DNA from: Pseudomonadota bacterium
GTDB lineage: Bacteria > Pseudomonadota > Gammaproteobacteria > Steroidobacterales > Steroidobacteraceae
Assembly (NCBI GenBank): GCA_023391815.1
Contig: JAEWAF010000129.1
Coordinates: 15,532-79,531 of the forward strand
Length of the DNA stretch: 64,000 nucleotides
Direction: 5' to 3'
Shown piece after piece: positions 44,204 through 52,564 of this stretch (the first letter of the stretch is position 1; every line of letters starts with the position of its first letter). The position numbers were made by a program, and so were the translations under genes. The notes under the pieces are model-generated. The model searched no databases, was not told the DNA's origin, and saw nothing but the letters and a program-made list of their open reading frames with translations.

Positions 44204-45291
44204 CAACGTGGCGCGCCGCTAGCCAGCGCCCGCTGCAGACTGGCTTGCGCTTCGGCGGGCGAGCGAACTGACGGTTCGGCCCAGCCCTGCATGTGTCGCT
44301 CGAGCAAATGAGTCAGCGTCGCGACGTGCGCTTCGCTGGAATTCAACGCGGCAACGTACTCGTACGCTTCGCCACCCGCGTCGAGAAACAATTGTCGATT
44401 GCGAAGCGCGATTTCTTCGAGCGTTTCGAGGCAGTCCGTCGCGAAGCCCGGGCACACCAACGTGACACGCTTCGGACCGCTGCGCGCGTACTCGAGCAAA
44501 CGTTCGTCGGTGTAAGGTCGCAGCCATTCCTCTCTTCCCACTTGCGATTGGAAGCTCACGCTCCACTCTTTCTCGCCGAGAGACAGACGCTCGGCGACCA
44601 GGCGCGCGGTCTTCATGCTCTGGCAGTAATAGGGATCGCCGCCGGCGACGTACCTTTTGGGAATGCCGTGAAAAGAAAACAGGAGATGGTTCTTTTCATG
44701 CGCGCGCCAGTGGTGTTCGATGCTGGCCGCGAGCGCGTCGATATAACGAGTGTCGTCGTGATAGCTGCCGATGAAGCGCAGCTCCGGCACCCAACGCCAG
44801 CGTTGTAGCTGTCGGGTCACACGATCGAATACGGATGCTGTCGTCGTTCCCGAATACTGCGGATAGAGCGGCAGAACGACGATGCGGGTCGCGCCTTGGC
44901 GTCGCAACTCGTCGAGGGCTTGTGGGATGGAAGGCGAGCCGTAGCTCATGCCGAGCGCGACGGCCGCGTTCCAGCGCGATTGAAGCGCCTCGCCGATTCG
45001 TTTGACCAGAGCGGAGCTGTGCACCAGCAAAGGCGAGCCTTCGGGAGTCCAGATCTGCTGGTATGCGTGAGCGCTCTTCGACGGGCGAATCCGCAGGATC
45101 ACGCCGTGCAGAGCCAGCCACCAGATCAGCCTCGGCGCCTCTACGACGCGCGGGTCCCAAAGGAACTCGGCCAGGAAGCGGCGGACCGAAGACGGATCGG
45201 GGCCGTCCGGGGTCCCGAGGTTGGCAACCAGCACGCCAATGCGAGCGGGACTGCCGTGTTGATAAGAAGAATCGCCGGAGTAGTGAACCAT
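44203..45291 (-). CDS. hemH: Ferrochelatase
   Basis: A 362-residue enzyme that inserts Fe(II) into protoporphyrin IX. It opens with IGVLVANLGTPDGP and carries the catalytic His in LLFSFHGIPKRYVAGGDPY, plus VTLVCPGFATDCLETLEEI, all standard ferrochelatase blocks. I took ATG 45291 as start; a TTG at 45300 adds three residues. It is first in a two-gene unit with the VOC gene. Confidence 0.95.
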   Translation of the reverse strand: MVHYSGDSSYQHGSPARIGVLVANLGTPDGPDPSSVRRFLAEFLWDPRVVEAPRLIWWLALHGVILRIRPSKSAHAYQQIWTPEGSPLLVHSSALVKRIGEALQSRWNAAVALGMSYGSPSIPQALDELRRQGATRIVVLPLYPQYSGTTTASVFDRVTRQLQRWRWVPELRFIGSYHDDTRYIDALAASIEHHWRAHEKNHLLFSFHGIPKRYVAGGDPYYCQSMKTARLVAERLSLGEKEWSVSFQSQVGREEWLRPYTDERLLEYARSGPKRVTLVCPGFATDCLETLEEIALRNRQLFLDAGGEAYEYVAALNSSEAHVATLTHLLERHMQGWAEPSVRSPAEAQASLQRALASGAPR

Positions 45292-45353
45292 GGGGCGCAA
45301 GTCTAATGACCCCCGGCCTCAATTCACCAACTGAGCATCCCACCGGCAGCGTC

Positions 45354-45457
45354 GGGTACACGGATGTACCCCGCCGCCGCAGGTGGCGGGCGAGCGGCAA
45401 AAGTCACGCCTTTTGTCGCCTCGCCGGGAGGGTCGTGGCAGGATGCCCGATCCCGAC
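45354..45457 (+). repeat. Hairpin-rich ~100-bp repeat, copy 1
   Basis: This segment matches the reverse complement of 46631-46735 with only scattered substitutions. It contains two hairpins: GGGTACACGGATGTACCC (one mismatch in the arms) and GGCAAAAGTCACGCCTTTTG followed by TC. The GC-rich block between them also folds. It lies in the gap between hemH and the PEP-CTERM gene. It is probably a dispersed, REP/MITE-like element, since neither copy codes for protein. Confidence 0.8.
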
Positions 45458-45460
45458 CGA

Positions 45461-45492
45461 TAAAAAGAAAAGCCCCGCCGAAGCGGGGCCTT
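45461..45492 (-). terminator. Intrinsic terminator of the PEP-CTERM gene
   Basis: On the minus strand GCCCCGC-TTCG-GCGGGGC is a 7-bp stem closed by a UUCG tetraloop (45472-45489), followed by TTTTCTTTTTA. The hairpin lies 28 bp after the stop of the 45517-46071 gene. It is the clearest rho-independent terminator in the window. Confidence 0.9.
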
Positions 45493-45516
45493 CCCTACCA
45501 GGAGAGGATTCGCGAG

Positions 45517-46071
45517 TTAGGCGCGAGCCTGCTTGCGACGGCGCTTGCTCAGCGCGATGCCGACCAGGCCGACGCCCAGCAGGCCCAGAGCGCCCGGCTC
45601 CGGCACGTTGGCGACGTTGTTGGCGAAGCCCTGCGCGGTCAGCGTCGAGCCGACCAGGTTGAAGTCGCCGATGATGGAGCTGATCGTGACCGTCAGCGTG
45701 CCCAGCGCGTTCAGCTGCAGCAGGCCCAGGATCGAGAAGCCGCCGTACTCTTCGCCGGCCAGGCCGAAGTTGGTGACGAAAGCGTCGCCGCCGATGCCCG
45801 GCAGGTCGACGAAGGCCAGCTCGTAGCCGTCACGGCGGCCGGTATCGTCGTCAGCCAGGTCGATGGACAGGTGGAAGCCGGTGATCAGGTCGTTCAGCGG
45901 ACGGAAGCCGTTGTCGTTCAGGTTGTGGGTATAGGTGTACGACTGGCCATTGCCGATGTACACGCCGCTGCCGACGTTCGCGGAATCGGTCCAGGTGGCG
46001 GGGATGTAATCGGCACGAGCGGCGCCGGCGAACCCGAAGGCAAGCAGCACCAGAGCAAAAAATCGGTTCAT
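45517..46071 (-). CDS. PEP-CTERM sorting-domain protein
   Basis: A 184-residue secreted protein. A signal peptide (FFALVLLAFGFAGAARA) starts it; the C-terminus is the exosortase sorting signal: VPEPGALGLLG from residue 156, a short membrane helix, then the basic tail SKRRRKQ. The mature ~130 residues are acidic, aromatic and glycine-rich with no cysteine (LNDNGFRPLNDLITGFHLSI; VDLPGIGGDAF). Such proteins are usually exported, cut by an exosortase, and take part in extracellular polysaccharide or floc formation. The gene has its own sigma-54 promoter and terminator. The exosortase itself is not in the window. Confidence 0.88.
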   Translation of the reverse strand: MNRFFALVLLAFGFAGAARADYIPATWTDSANVGSGVYIGNGQSYTYTHNLNDNGFRPLNDLITGFHLSIDLADDDTGRRDGYELAFVDLPGIGGDAFVTNFGLAGEEYGGFSILGLLQLNALGTLTVTISSIIGDFNLVGSTLTAQGFANNVANVPEPGALGLLGVGLVGIALSKRRRKQARA

Positions 46072-46114
46072 GTCAGTTTCCCTGTGGGCGTTTGTGGCAC
46101 GCGGCGTAGATAAA

Positions 46115-46129
46115 GCAACCGCTGTGCCA
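46115..46129 (-). promoter_or_regulatory. Sigma-54 (-24/-12) promoter of the PEP-CTERM gene
   Basis: On the minus strand the sequence is TGGCAC-AGCGG-TTGC followed by T, a full match to the RpoN consensus TGGCAC-N5-TTGC-W. It ends 44 bp before the ATG at 46071, so transcription would start near 46103, about 32 bp upstream of the start codon. The spacing and orientation fit exactly. PEP-CTERM genes in other bacteria are known to be controlled by RpoN with the PrsK/PrsR system. Confidence 0.85.
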
Positions 46130-46630
46130 CGGGTAATTTTTTCCTTGTTGGCCAGGGAACTAGGTGCGAGGGGTGGCTGCCCTGCATCGGCCCGCCAGCC
46201 GAGCTTGTAATAGCGATCGACGCATCGCCGCGTACATTGAGTAAAACCGCCGGCGCATCCGCCTCACTTCCCGCTGCGAAAGAGTCTGCCGCTGCTGTGA
46301 GGGTATTTACCTCGGTTTGTCGCTATACACATTAGGATCTGCGTGCGTGTGATTAGGGATGTCTTCACAAGGACCCGCATGGTCGGGGCATGCAACCGGG
46401 CAAGGACGCCCTCACTTCTTTCCCTGAATTCCTTTTTCGTTTCGGTCGGGTCGCCCCCGGCCTGCCTCTCTCGATTGCTCGAAGTGTCGCGATTCGTTAC
46501 TGCCCCCTCCCCGGGATCGCGGCACCTCGCGCAGGGGACCGAGTACTGGTTTAACTTATTCCAGAATCGGTTCGGATGCGGTCGGCAGGAATCTCCCATC
46601 AGACCCTGCCGACCGCCTCCATTTTAAATG
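46130..46630. other. Gene-free stretch upstream of the PEP-CTERM promoter
   Basis: No convincing gene on either strand; the open frames here lack ribosome sites and read as arginine/serine/proline-rich. Since RpoN promoters need an activator bound upstream, enhancer sites for the PEP-CTERM gene are expected in the part next to 46130. One small inverted repeat, GCGAT-cgacgc-ATCGC, lies about 90 bp upstream of the promoter. The rest (46340-46620) has pyrimidine-rich runs with no recognised signal. Confidence 0.5.
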
Positions 46631-46735
46631 CTCGGCATCGGGCATCCTGCCACGAGCCTCCGCGGCGAGAGGGCAAAAGGCGTGACTTTTGCCGCTCGCC
46701 CGCCGCCGATGGCGGCGGGGTACATCCATGTACCC
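46631..46735 (-). repeat. Hairpin-rich ~100-bp repeat, copy 2 (inverted)
   Basis: The inverted copy of 45354-45457. Its hairpins are cleaner: GGGTACATGGATGTACCC is a perfect 8-bp stem on the minus strand, and GGCAAAAG-tcacgc-CTTTTGCC is a perfect 8-bp stem. The GC-rich block between them (CCGCCGCCATCGGCGGCGG) can fold as well. It sits between the PEP-CTERM regulatory region and the end of the thiolase gene. Confidence 0.8.
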
Positions 46736-46762
46736 GGGGTGGCATAGATTGTTTTTGCTGGA

Positions 46763-48040
46763 TTAGCGTTCGAGGATCGCGGTGACGCCCATGCCGCCGG
46801 CCGTGCATATCGAGATCAGTCCGCGGCCGCTGCCGCGTTGGGCGAGTTGCTTGGCGAGGGTAGCGATGATGCGGGCGCCGGTGGCGGCGAACGGATGGCC
46901 GATGGCGACGCTGCCGCCTTTGAGATTCATCTTGCTCCGATCGATGCTTCCCAGCGGCGCGCTGAGACCGAGCCGGTCGCGACAGAACTCCGCTGACTCC
47001 CACGCCTTGAGCGTGCATAGCACCTGTGCTTCGAACGCTTCGTGGATTTCGTAGATGTCGAAATCCTGTAGCGTCAACTTCGCATCCGCGAGCATGCGAG
47101 GCACCGCATAAGCGGGCGCCATCAACAGACCTTCCTTCTGCACGAAATCGACCGCCGCGTACTTGCCGTATGTGAGATACGCGAGCACCGGCAGACCCCG
47201 CGTCTTCGCCCATTCTTCGCTCGCGAGCAGCACGGCGGCCGAACCATCCGTCATCGGCGTGGAGTTGCCGGCGGTCAACGTGCCGTTCGCCGCGAACGAA
47301 GGTTTGAGCTTCGCGAGCTTCTCGATCGACGTGTCGCGGCGAATGTTGTTGTCTTGCTTCAAGCCGCGGAACGGCACGACCAGGTCGTCGTAGAACCCTT
47401 CATCCCAGGCGGCGGCGGCCTTGCGATGACTCTCGAGCGCCAGTTGATCCTGGTCGGCGCGCGGGATCTGCCAGGTCTGAGCCATCTTTTCGCAATGCTG
47501 TCCCATCGACATGCCGGTGCGAGGCTCGCTGACGCCCGGCAGCTGTGGTTTCAAAAAGCCGGGACGAAAATTCGCCCAGGGTGACAGGCGCTCGCCGAGC
47601 GATCGGCCGCGCGCACTGCGAAGAAGCAATTTGCGATACGAGGTGGGATAGACGATCGGAACATCGCTGGCGGTGTCGACGCCCGCCGCGATGGCCGAGT
47701 CGATTTGCCCGGTCGCGATTTTCAAGCCGAGCACGATGGCGGTATCGAGACTGGTGCCGCACGCTCGCTGCAGATCGAACGCGGGTGTTTCCGGCGCGAG
47801 GCCGCTGTCGAGCACGCTCTCTCGCGTCAGATTGAAATCCTTGGAATGCTTGAGCACGGCGCCGGCGCCGACATCGCCGAGCACCTCGCCACGCAGATTG
47901 AATTTGTCCACCAGGCCCTTGAGCGAGGCGGTCAACATTTCCTGGTTGCTGGCTTCGGCGAAGACGCCCATCGAGCGCGCGAACGGAATGCGCGTGCCGC
48001 CGATGATGGCGACGCGTCGGACTGAAGAACCTACGAGCAT
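46763..48040 (-). CDS. Acetyl-CoA C-acyltransferase (thiolase, FadI-like)
   Basis: A 425-residue thiolase. The acyl-enzyme Cys is in LQRACGTSLDTA, the His in YEIHEAFEAQ and the second Cys in ISICTAGGMGV, with KGGSVAIGHPFAATGAR before it. The length and RRVAIIGGTRIPFARSMG start agree with the FadI/beta-ketothiolase group acting in fatty-acid oxidation. I chose ATG 48040, which has GGAG 6 bp upstream. No fadJ-like partner is adjacent, so it may act in short-chain or acetoacetyl-CoA metabolism instead. Confidence 0.9.
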   Translation of the reverse strand: MLVGSSVRRVAIIGGTRIPFARSMGVFAEASNQEMLTASLKGLVDKFNLRGEVLGDVGAGAVLKHSKDFNLTRESVLDSGLAPETPAFDLQRACGTSLDTAIVLGLKIATGQIDSAIAAGVDTASDVPIVYPTSYRKLLLRSARGRSLGERLSPWANFRPGFLKPQLPGVSEPRTGMSMGQHCEKMAQTWQIPRADQDQLALESHRKAAAAWDEGFYDDLVVPFRGLKQDNNIRRDTSIEKLAKLKPSFAANGTLTAGNSTPMTDGSAAVLLASEEWAKTRGLPVLAYLTYGKYAAVDFVQKEGLLMAPAYAVPRMLADAKLTLQDFDIYEIHEAFEAQVLCTLKAWESAEFCRDRLGLSAPLGSIDRSKMNLKGGSVAIGHPFAATGARIIATLAKQLAQRGSGRGLISICTAGGMGVTAILER

Positions 48041-48202
48041 GATGGCTCCAGTGCGGGCAACGAAGGTGGGCAAGCATGCCAGCCGTCGTGACCCGAATAT
48101 AGTTGTGGATCGCTGTTGGCGCGGAGCACTGAAGTCCGTACGCTGTGCGGCCCGCGATCCGTACCGCTACACAGTCCCGCCAACGCTGGCGGCATCAGCC
48201 AC

Positions 48203-49570
48203 ATGAGTAACCAACGCCGCGCCCGCCTGGCCGTGGACGCCCGAGCTATTGTCGCTCTCGGCGCTCCCTTGCTGGGGAATAACCTCTCGATTACCGGCAT
48301 GGCGTTCGCCGACACCGTCATGGCGGGCCAGTTGGGCGCGGTCGATCTGGGCGGTCTGGCGATCGGTGCGGCCAGCTTCAATCTTTTCATGTTCGTGGGA
48401 TTCGGCCTGCTGATGGCCACCTCGCCATCGGTCGCGCACGCGTTCGGCGCCGACGACGCCGGCAAAGTGACTTCCTATGCCCGGCAGTCATGGTGGCTGG
48501 TGCTGGTGCTTTCAATCCTGTTGTTCACGGGCATGCAGCAGGCGGATTGGTTCTTGCCCGCGATCGGTATCAGCAAGGACGTGCTGCCGGTCGCGGTTGG
48601 ATACATTCACGCCATCAGCTGGGGCATGCCTGGACTGCTCGCGTTCTTCTCGTTGCGTTACATGAGCGAAGGGCTCGGGCGCACCAAGCCCATCATGTTC
48701 ACCGGTTTCCTCGGCCTGACCGCGAACGTCATCGGTAACTGGATCTTCATGTACGGCAAGTTCGGCGCGCCGGCGCTCGGCGCGGTGGGCTGCGGTGTCG
48801 CGACCGCGATCTCGATGTGGCTGATGTTCATCGCGTTGTTTCTACACGTGCGATTGCATCGCGCCTATCGACCATTCAACTTTTTCGCGCGCATCGATCC
48901 GCCGAACTGGGCTGTGCTCGGTGAGCTAACTCGCATCGGCGCTCCGATCGCCGGCAGCATCCTGGCCGAAGGTGGTTTGTTTGTAGCGGCGGCGCTGATG
49001 ATGGGCGGCATGGGTGCGGTCACCGCGGCCGGACACCAGATCGCGTTGAACTACGCCGCTTTCATGTTCATGGTGCCGCTGGCGATCAGCTCGGCGACGA
49101 CCATTCACGTCGGTCACACACTCGGACGTGGCGATCTGGTCGGCGCGCGCAATGCCGGTCTGATCGGCGTGTCGATGTGCGCGATCGTGATGACCGTGTC
49201 CGCGATCGTGATTTTGCTGTTCAACGATCACATCGCGACGCTGTACACGCGCGACGCGCCGGTGCGCGAGCTGGCGGCCAGTCTGTTGTTGATGGCGGCG
49301 TTGTTTCAGTTTTCGGACGGTGTGCAGGTCGGCGCGGCGGGCGCGCTGCGCGGCTTCAAGGACACGACCATTCCCATGGCCCTGTGCATCTTTTCGTACT
49401 GGGTGGTCGGGTTCACCTTCGCTTATTACTTCGGCGTGTACCGGGGCGAAGGGCCGAGGCTGGTGTGGGTCGGGCTGAACGTCGGGCTGACGATCAGCGC
49501 GGTGCTGCTGTTGGTGCGCTACTGGCGCTTGACCAAGGCGCGATTGGCGGATCAGCTGCCGGCGTCGTAA
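48203..49570 (+). CDS. MATE-family multidrug efflux transporter
   Basis: A 455-residue protein with 12 predicted helices. The MATE pattern is clear: VALGAPLLGNNLSITGMAFADTVMAG at the N-terminus, GMPGLLAFFSLRYMSEGLGRTKP in the middle, and the second half repeat starting at IGAPIAGSILAEGGLF. It exports cationic compounds by Na+ or H+ antiport. ATG 48203 precedes the conserved N-terminus; the frame is open 87 bp upstream over non-conserved sequence. It overlaps the convergent DUF2845-type gene by 19 bp. Confidence 0.92.
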   Translation: MSNQRRARLAVDARAIVALGAPLLGNNLSITGMAFADTVMAGQLGAVDLGGLAIGAASFNLFMFVGFGLLMATSPSVAHAFGADDAGKVTSYARQSWWLVLVLSILLFTGMQQADWFLPAIGISKDVLPVAVGYIHAISWGMPGLLAFFSLRYMSEGLGRTKPIMFTGFLGLTANVIGNWIFMYGKFGAPALGAVGCGVATAISMWLMFIALFLHVRLHRAYRPFNFFARIDPPNWAVLGELTRIGAPIAGSILAEGGLFVAAALMMGGMGAVTAAGHQIALNYAAFMFMVPLAISSATTIHVGHTLGRGDLVGARNAGLIGVSMCAIVMTVSAIVILLFNDHIATLYTRDAPVRELAASLLLMAALFQFSDGVQVGAAGALRGFKDTTIPMALCIFSYWVVGFTFAYYFGVYRGEGPRLVWVGLNVGLTISAVLLLVRYWRLTKARLADQLPAS

Positions 49571-49929
49571 GTGCCCCGCTGCGGATCGTTGTAGCCGTAG
49601 CCCAGCGTTTCGACCTCATCGACCACGCCGTCGACGAACTTCACCCGGCGCATCAGCTTGTTCGGGCCGAAGTTGTAGGTCCAGGTTTCGACCGGGATTT
49701 CGACCAGCCCTTCGCCCGAATAAAAGATCCGGCCGCCGACTACATAGCTCGGGCGACGCAGGATGGTGCGGGTCTGCACATCCGCGGGCTCGCCGCAGAA
49801 CGCACGAACTTCGGAGCGGGCATCTCCGTCACGGATCAAACGGCTGCCACACCGCATGCCGTCCGCATGCGCTGGCGCCGCGAGTGCGCCGGCGACGACC
49901 GTCAAACCAATGAGCAGTGGGATACGCAT
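49552..49929 (-). CDS. Exported DUF2845-type small protein
   Basis: A 125-residue secreted protein with a signal peptide (IPLLIGLTVVAGALAAPAHA) and the DUF2845 pattern: MRCGSRLIRDGDARSEVRAFCGEP with two cysteines, then VETWTYNFGPNKLMRRVKFVDG. I chose ATG 49929 at the signal peptide. The function of the family is unknown. Its 3' end overlaps the MATE gene on the other strand. Confidence 0.82.
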   Translation of the reverse strand: MRIPLLIGLTVVAGALAAPAHADGMRCGSRLIRDGDARSEVRAFCGEPADVQTRTILRRPSYVVGGRIFYSGEGLVEIPVETWTYNFGPNKLMRRVKFVDGVVDEVETLGYGYNDPQRGTYDAGS

Positions 49930-49981
49930 GATCTTCACTATGCCTCGCGACGCGTGAATTGCCAATGAACGCTGGCTGAAT

Positions 49982-51157
49982 TCATGCCGCCGAATGCAGC
50001 CGTCCCTCGATGCAATTTACATATAACTGAGCAAAATCAGCGACCGTCACCGGAACCGGATTGCCCCCGGTGGAGGGATCGTCGAAGGCCTGCCGCGCGA
50101 ACGCCTGCGCATGCTCTGACGTAACGCCCAGCTCCGCCAATGTATCCGGTACGCCGATGTTATTTCGCAGCTCCAGGATCCAGTCCAGGACGCCGTTGAA
50201 CGAATGCTGAGGCAGGCTCAGGTACGCCGCCAGCCGCTGCATCTTCTCGCCCAACGCCGCACGATTCCATGACAGCACATACGGCATGACGACCGCATTG
50301 GTCAGGCCATGATGCGTGTTCAGGTTGGCCGAGCAGGGATGGCTCAGGCTGTGCATGGCGCCGAGTCCTTTCTGAAACGCGGTCGCGCCCATCAGCGAGG
50401 CGGCCATCATGTGCGAGCGGGCCTCGATGTTGCCGCCGTCGTGTACGGCAATCGCGAGCCAGTCGTGAACCAGTCGCATGCCTTCCAGCGCAATGCCGTC
50501 CGCGAGCGGATGAAACGAAGGCGCGCAGTACGCCTCCAGATTGTGAGATAGCGCGTCCATGCCGACGGCGGCGGTGACTTTTGCGGGCAGGCCCAGCGTC
50601 AGCTCGGGATCGGCGATGACGATGGATGGCAACATCTTGGGGTGGAAAATGATTTTCTTGGTGTGATCGCGCACATCGGTGATGACGGACGCGCGTCCGA
50701 CTTCGGAGCCTGTGCCGGAGGTGGTCGGCACCGCCACGGTGGGCGCCATGCCTGAAACATTCACTCGCGTGAACCAATCCTCGCGATCCTCGAAGTCCCA
50801 GATCGGGCGCGTCTGACCCACCATCAACGCGACGGCTTTGCCGGTATCGAGCGCGCTGCCGCCACCGAAAGCGATCACCCCATCATGCGAACCGCGCCGG
50901 TACGCATTCACTCCATTCGTGACATTCGATTCCACCGGATTCGCCTGCACGTCACAGAACACTTCGCAGCCAAGCCCCGCGTCTGTACATGCCGCGACGG
51001 CGCTCTCGACCATCGGCAGCTTCGCCAGCGCCGGATCGGTGACCAGCAGAGGACGTTTCATTCCCAACGTTTTGCACGCGTCGGGCAACTCGGCAATGCG
51101 GCCGGGGCCGAAGCGTACGGCGGTGGGATAGTTCCAGTTGCCGCGTAACGAAGCCAT
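49982..51157 (-). CDS. Iron-containing alcohol dehydrogenase
   Basis: A 391-residue group III alcohol dehydrogenase. NAD-binding GGGSALDTGKAVAL, PTTSGTGSEVGRASV and the metal-ligand run from MDALSHNLEAYCAP to AMHSLSHPC are all present. It is the last gene of the four-gene operon with aldehyde dehydrogenase, a glutamine-synthetase-like ligase and an APC permease. In the gamma-glutamylated ethanolamine route known in Streptomyces, such an enzyme would oxidise the hydroxyl of gamma-glutamylethanolamide. This use is inferred from the gene set. The gap to the next gene is 12 bp. Confidence 0.9.
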   Translation of the reverse strand: MASLRGNWNYPTAVRFGPGRIAELPDACKTLGMKRPLLVTDPALAKLPMVESAVAACTDAGLGCEVFCDVQANPVESNVTNGVNAYRRGSHDGVIAFGGGSALDTGKAVALMVGQTRPIWDFEDREDWFTRVNVSGMAPTVAVPTTSGTGSEVGRASVITDVRDHTKKIIFHPKMLPSIVIADPELTLGLPAKVTAAVGMDALSHNLEAYCAPSFHPLADGIALEGMRLVHDWLAIAVHDGGNIEARSHMMAASLMGATAFQKGLGAMHSLSHPCSANLNTHHGLTNAVVMPYVLSWNRAALGEKMQRLAAYLSLPQHSFNGVLDWILELRNNIGVPDTLAELGVTSEHAQAFARQAFDDPSTGGNPVPVTVADFAQLYVNCIEGRLHSAA

Positions 51158-51169
51158 GCTCGGGTTCCT

Positions 51170-52552
51170 TCAAGTGCGCGTTCGCAAGTGGAATGACTTG
51201 GGTCGCGTGAGATGCTCGTAACCGACGACCGACAGCGTGCAGCCGCGGCCCGAGTCCTTCACGCCCACCCAGGCCAGCGCCGGGTCGAGATAGTCGCAAC
51301 GGTTCATGAACCATGTGCCGGTATCGATACGATCGCCGATCGACAGCGCCGCGCCTTCGTCGCGAGTCCAGATCGCCGCCGTCAAGCCGAACGCCGTGTC
51401 GTTCATCAACTCGATGGCCTGTTCGTCCGAGCTCACCTTCATCAGACCGGCGACCGGGCCGAAAATTTCCTCGCGCATGACGGTCGTCGAATGGTCGACG
51501 TTCAACAGCGCCTGCGGAGCCAGGTACGGTGTGCCGGGTTTGCTGTCAGCGAATTTCGCCTCGTCGATGGCGGGCCGTGCGCCGGCGCTGATGGATGCAG
51601 CGACCTGCTGTCGAATCGTGTCGGCGGCAGCGGTGCGGATGACCGGGCCGAGCGTGGTGTCCGGTTCGAGCGGGTTGCCGAGCACGTATCTATTGGTCAG
51701 GTCGATGAAACCTTCGACGAACGTGTCGTACACGCGCTGGTGAACGTAGATCCGTTGTAAGCCACAGCACGACTGCCCACTGTTGAAATAGGCGCCGTCG
51801 ACGATGTTCTCGATGGCATGCGCCAGATCGGCGTCGTGTCGGACATACACCGGATCGCATCCGCCCAGTTCCAAGCCCACACCGATAAAACGTTCCGAGG
51901 CCGCGCGCTGGACGGCATGTCCGCCCGCTACTGAGCCGGTGAACGCGACGAAGTCGATGCGCGGGTCGCGGATGATCTTTTCCGTGTCCGCGTGGCTCAG
52001 ATGCAGGACTTGAAACACGCCCTCGGGCAAGCCGGCCTTCGTCAGGCAACTTGCGAAGCGTTCGGCGCATAGCGGTGTCTGCGCCGAGTGTTTCAGGACG
52101 ACTGCGTTGCCGGCCATCAGCGCGGGGACGATGCTGTTGACCGCGATCAGATAGGGATAATTCCAAGCGGCGATGGTGAGCACGACACCCAGCGGCTCGC
52201 GCCGAACGAAACGCGTGAAGTGTTCCTTCGGGCCGGCGTCGATGTCGGCGAGCGCTTGCGGAGCGATAGCGATCATGTGTCGCGCTCGCTCGAGTGTGCC
52301 GTTCACCTCATTAGGGGAGTACCGAATCGGACGGCCCATTTGCCACGTCAGCTCAGTGGCAATCTCGGCGCGCTGGCTTGCGAAAAGGTCGCAGAAGCGG
52401 GAGAGGATCGTTGCGCGGTCTGCAACTGAGCTATTGCGCCATGCGCGCTGCCCATTTCGGGCGCTGTCGAGCGCCTCGTCGATGACGGCCGCTGTTGCCA
52501 GCTCCAGCTCGACGTAAACGCGGCCATCGATGGGGCTGATCGTCTTTTGCAT
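51170..52552 (-). CDS. Aldehyde dehydrogenase
   Basis: A 460-residue NAD(P)-dependent aldehyde dehydrogenase. The catalytic Cys is in FNSGQSCCGLQRIYV, the general-base Glu in GVGLELGGCDPVYV, and the NAD-binding segment FVAFTGSVAGGHAVQ precedes them. It begins at ATG 52552, 12 bp after the ligase gene. In this operon it would convert the aldehyde made by the alcohol dehydrogenase to an acid, while still protected by the gamma-glutamyl group. It could equally serve a polyamine route. Confidence 0.92.
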   Translation of the reverse strand: MQKTISPIDGRVYVELELATAAVIDEALDSARNGQRAWRNSSVADRATILSRFCDLFASQRAEIATELTWQMGRPIRYSPNEVNGTLERARHMIAIAPQALADIDAGPKEHFTRFVRREPLGVVLTIAAWNYPYLIAVNSIVPALMAGNAVVLKHSAQTPLCAERFASCLTKAGLPEGVFQVLHLSHADTEKIIRDPRIDFVAFTGSVAGGHAVQRAASERFIGVGLELGGCDPVYVRHDADLAHAIENIVDGAYFNSGQSCCGLQRIYVHQRVYDTFVEGFIDLTNRYVLGNPLEPDTTLGPVIRTAAADTIRQQVAASISAGARPAIDEAKFADSKPGTPYLAPQALLNVDHSTTVMREEIFGPVAGLMKVSSDEQAIELMNDTAFGLTAAIWTRDEGAALSIGDRIDTGTWFMNRCDYLDPALAWVGVKDSGRGCTLSVVGYEHLTRPKSFHLRTRT

Positions 52553-52564
52553 GTGTCGTCCGCG

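Noticed and set aside
46264..46627. Two overlapping frames of about 100 codons in the PEP-CTERM upstream region
   Set aside because: They are on opposite strands, lack ribosome sites, and give low-complexity Arg/Ser/Pro sequence; the region is better explained as regulatory DNA.
45354..46735. Calling the inverted repeats the ends of an insertion sequence
   Set aside because: No transposase lies between them, no target-site duplication is evident, and the repeats are internally folded rather than simple terminal inverted repeats.
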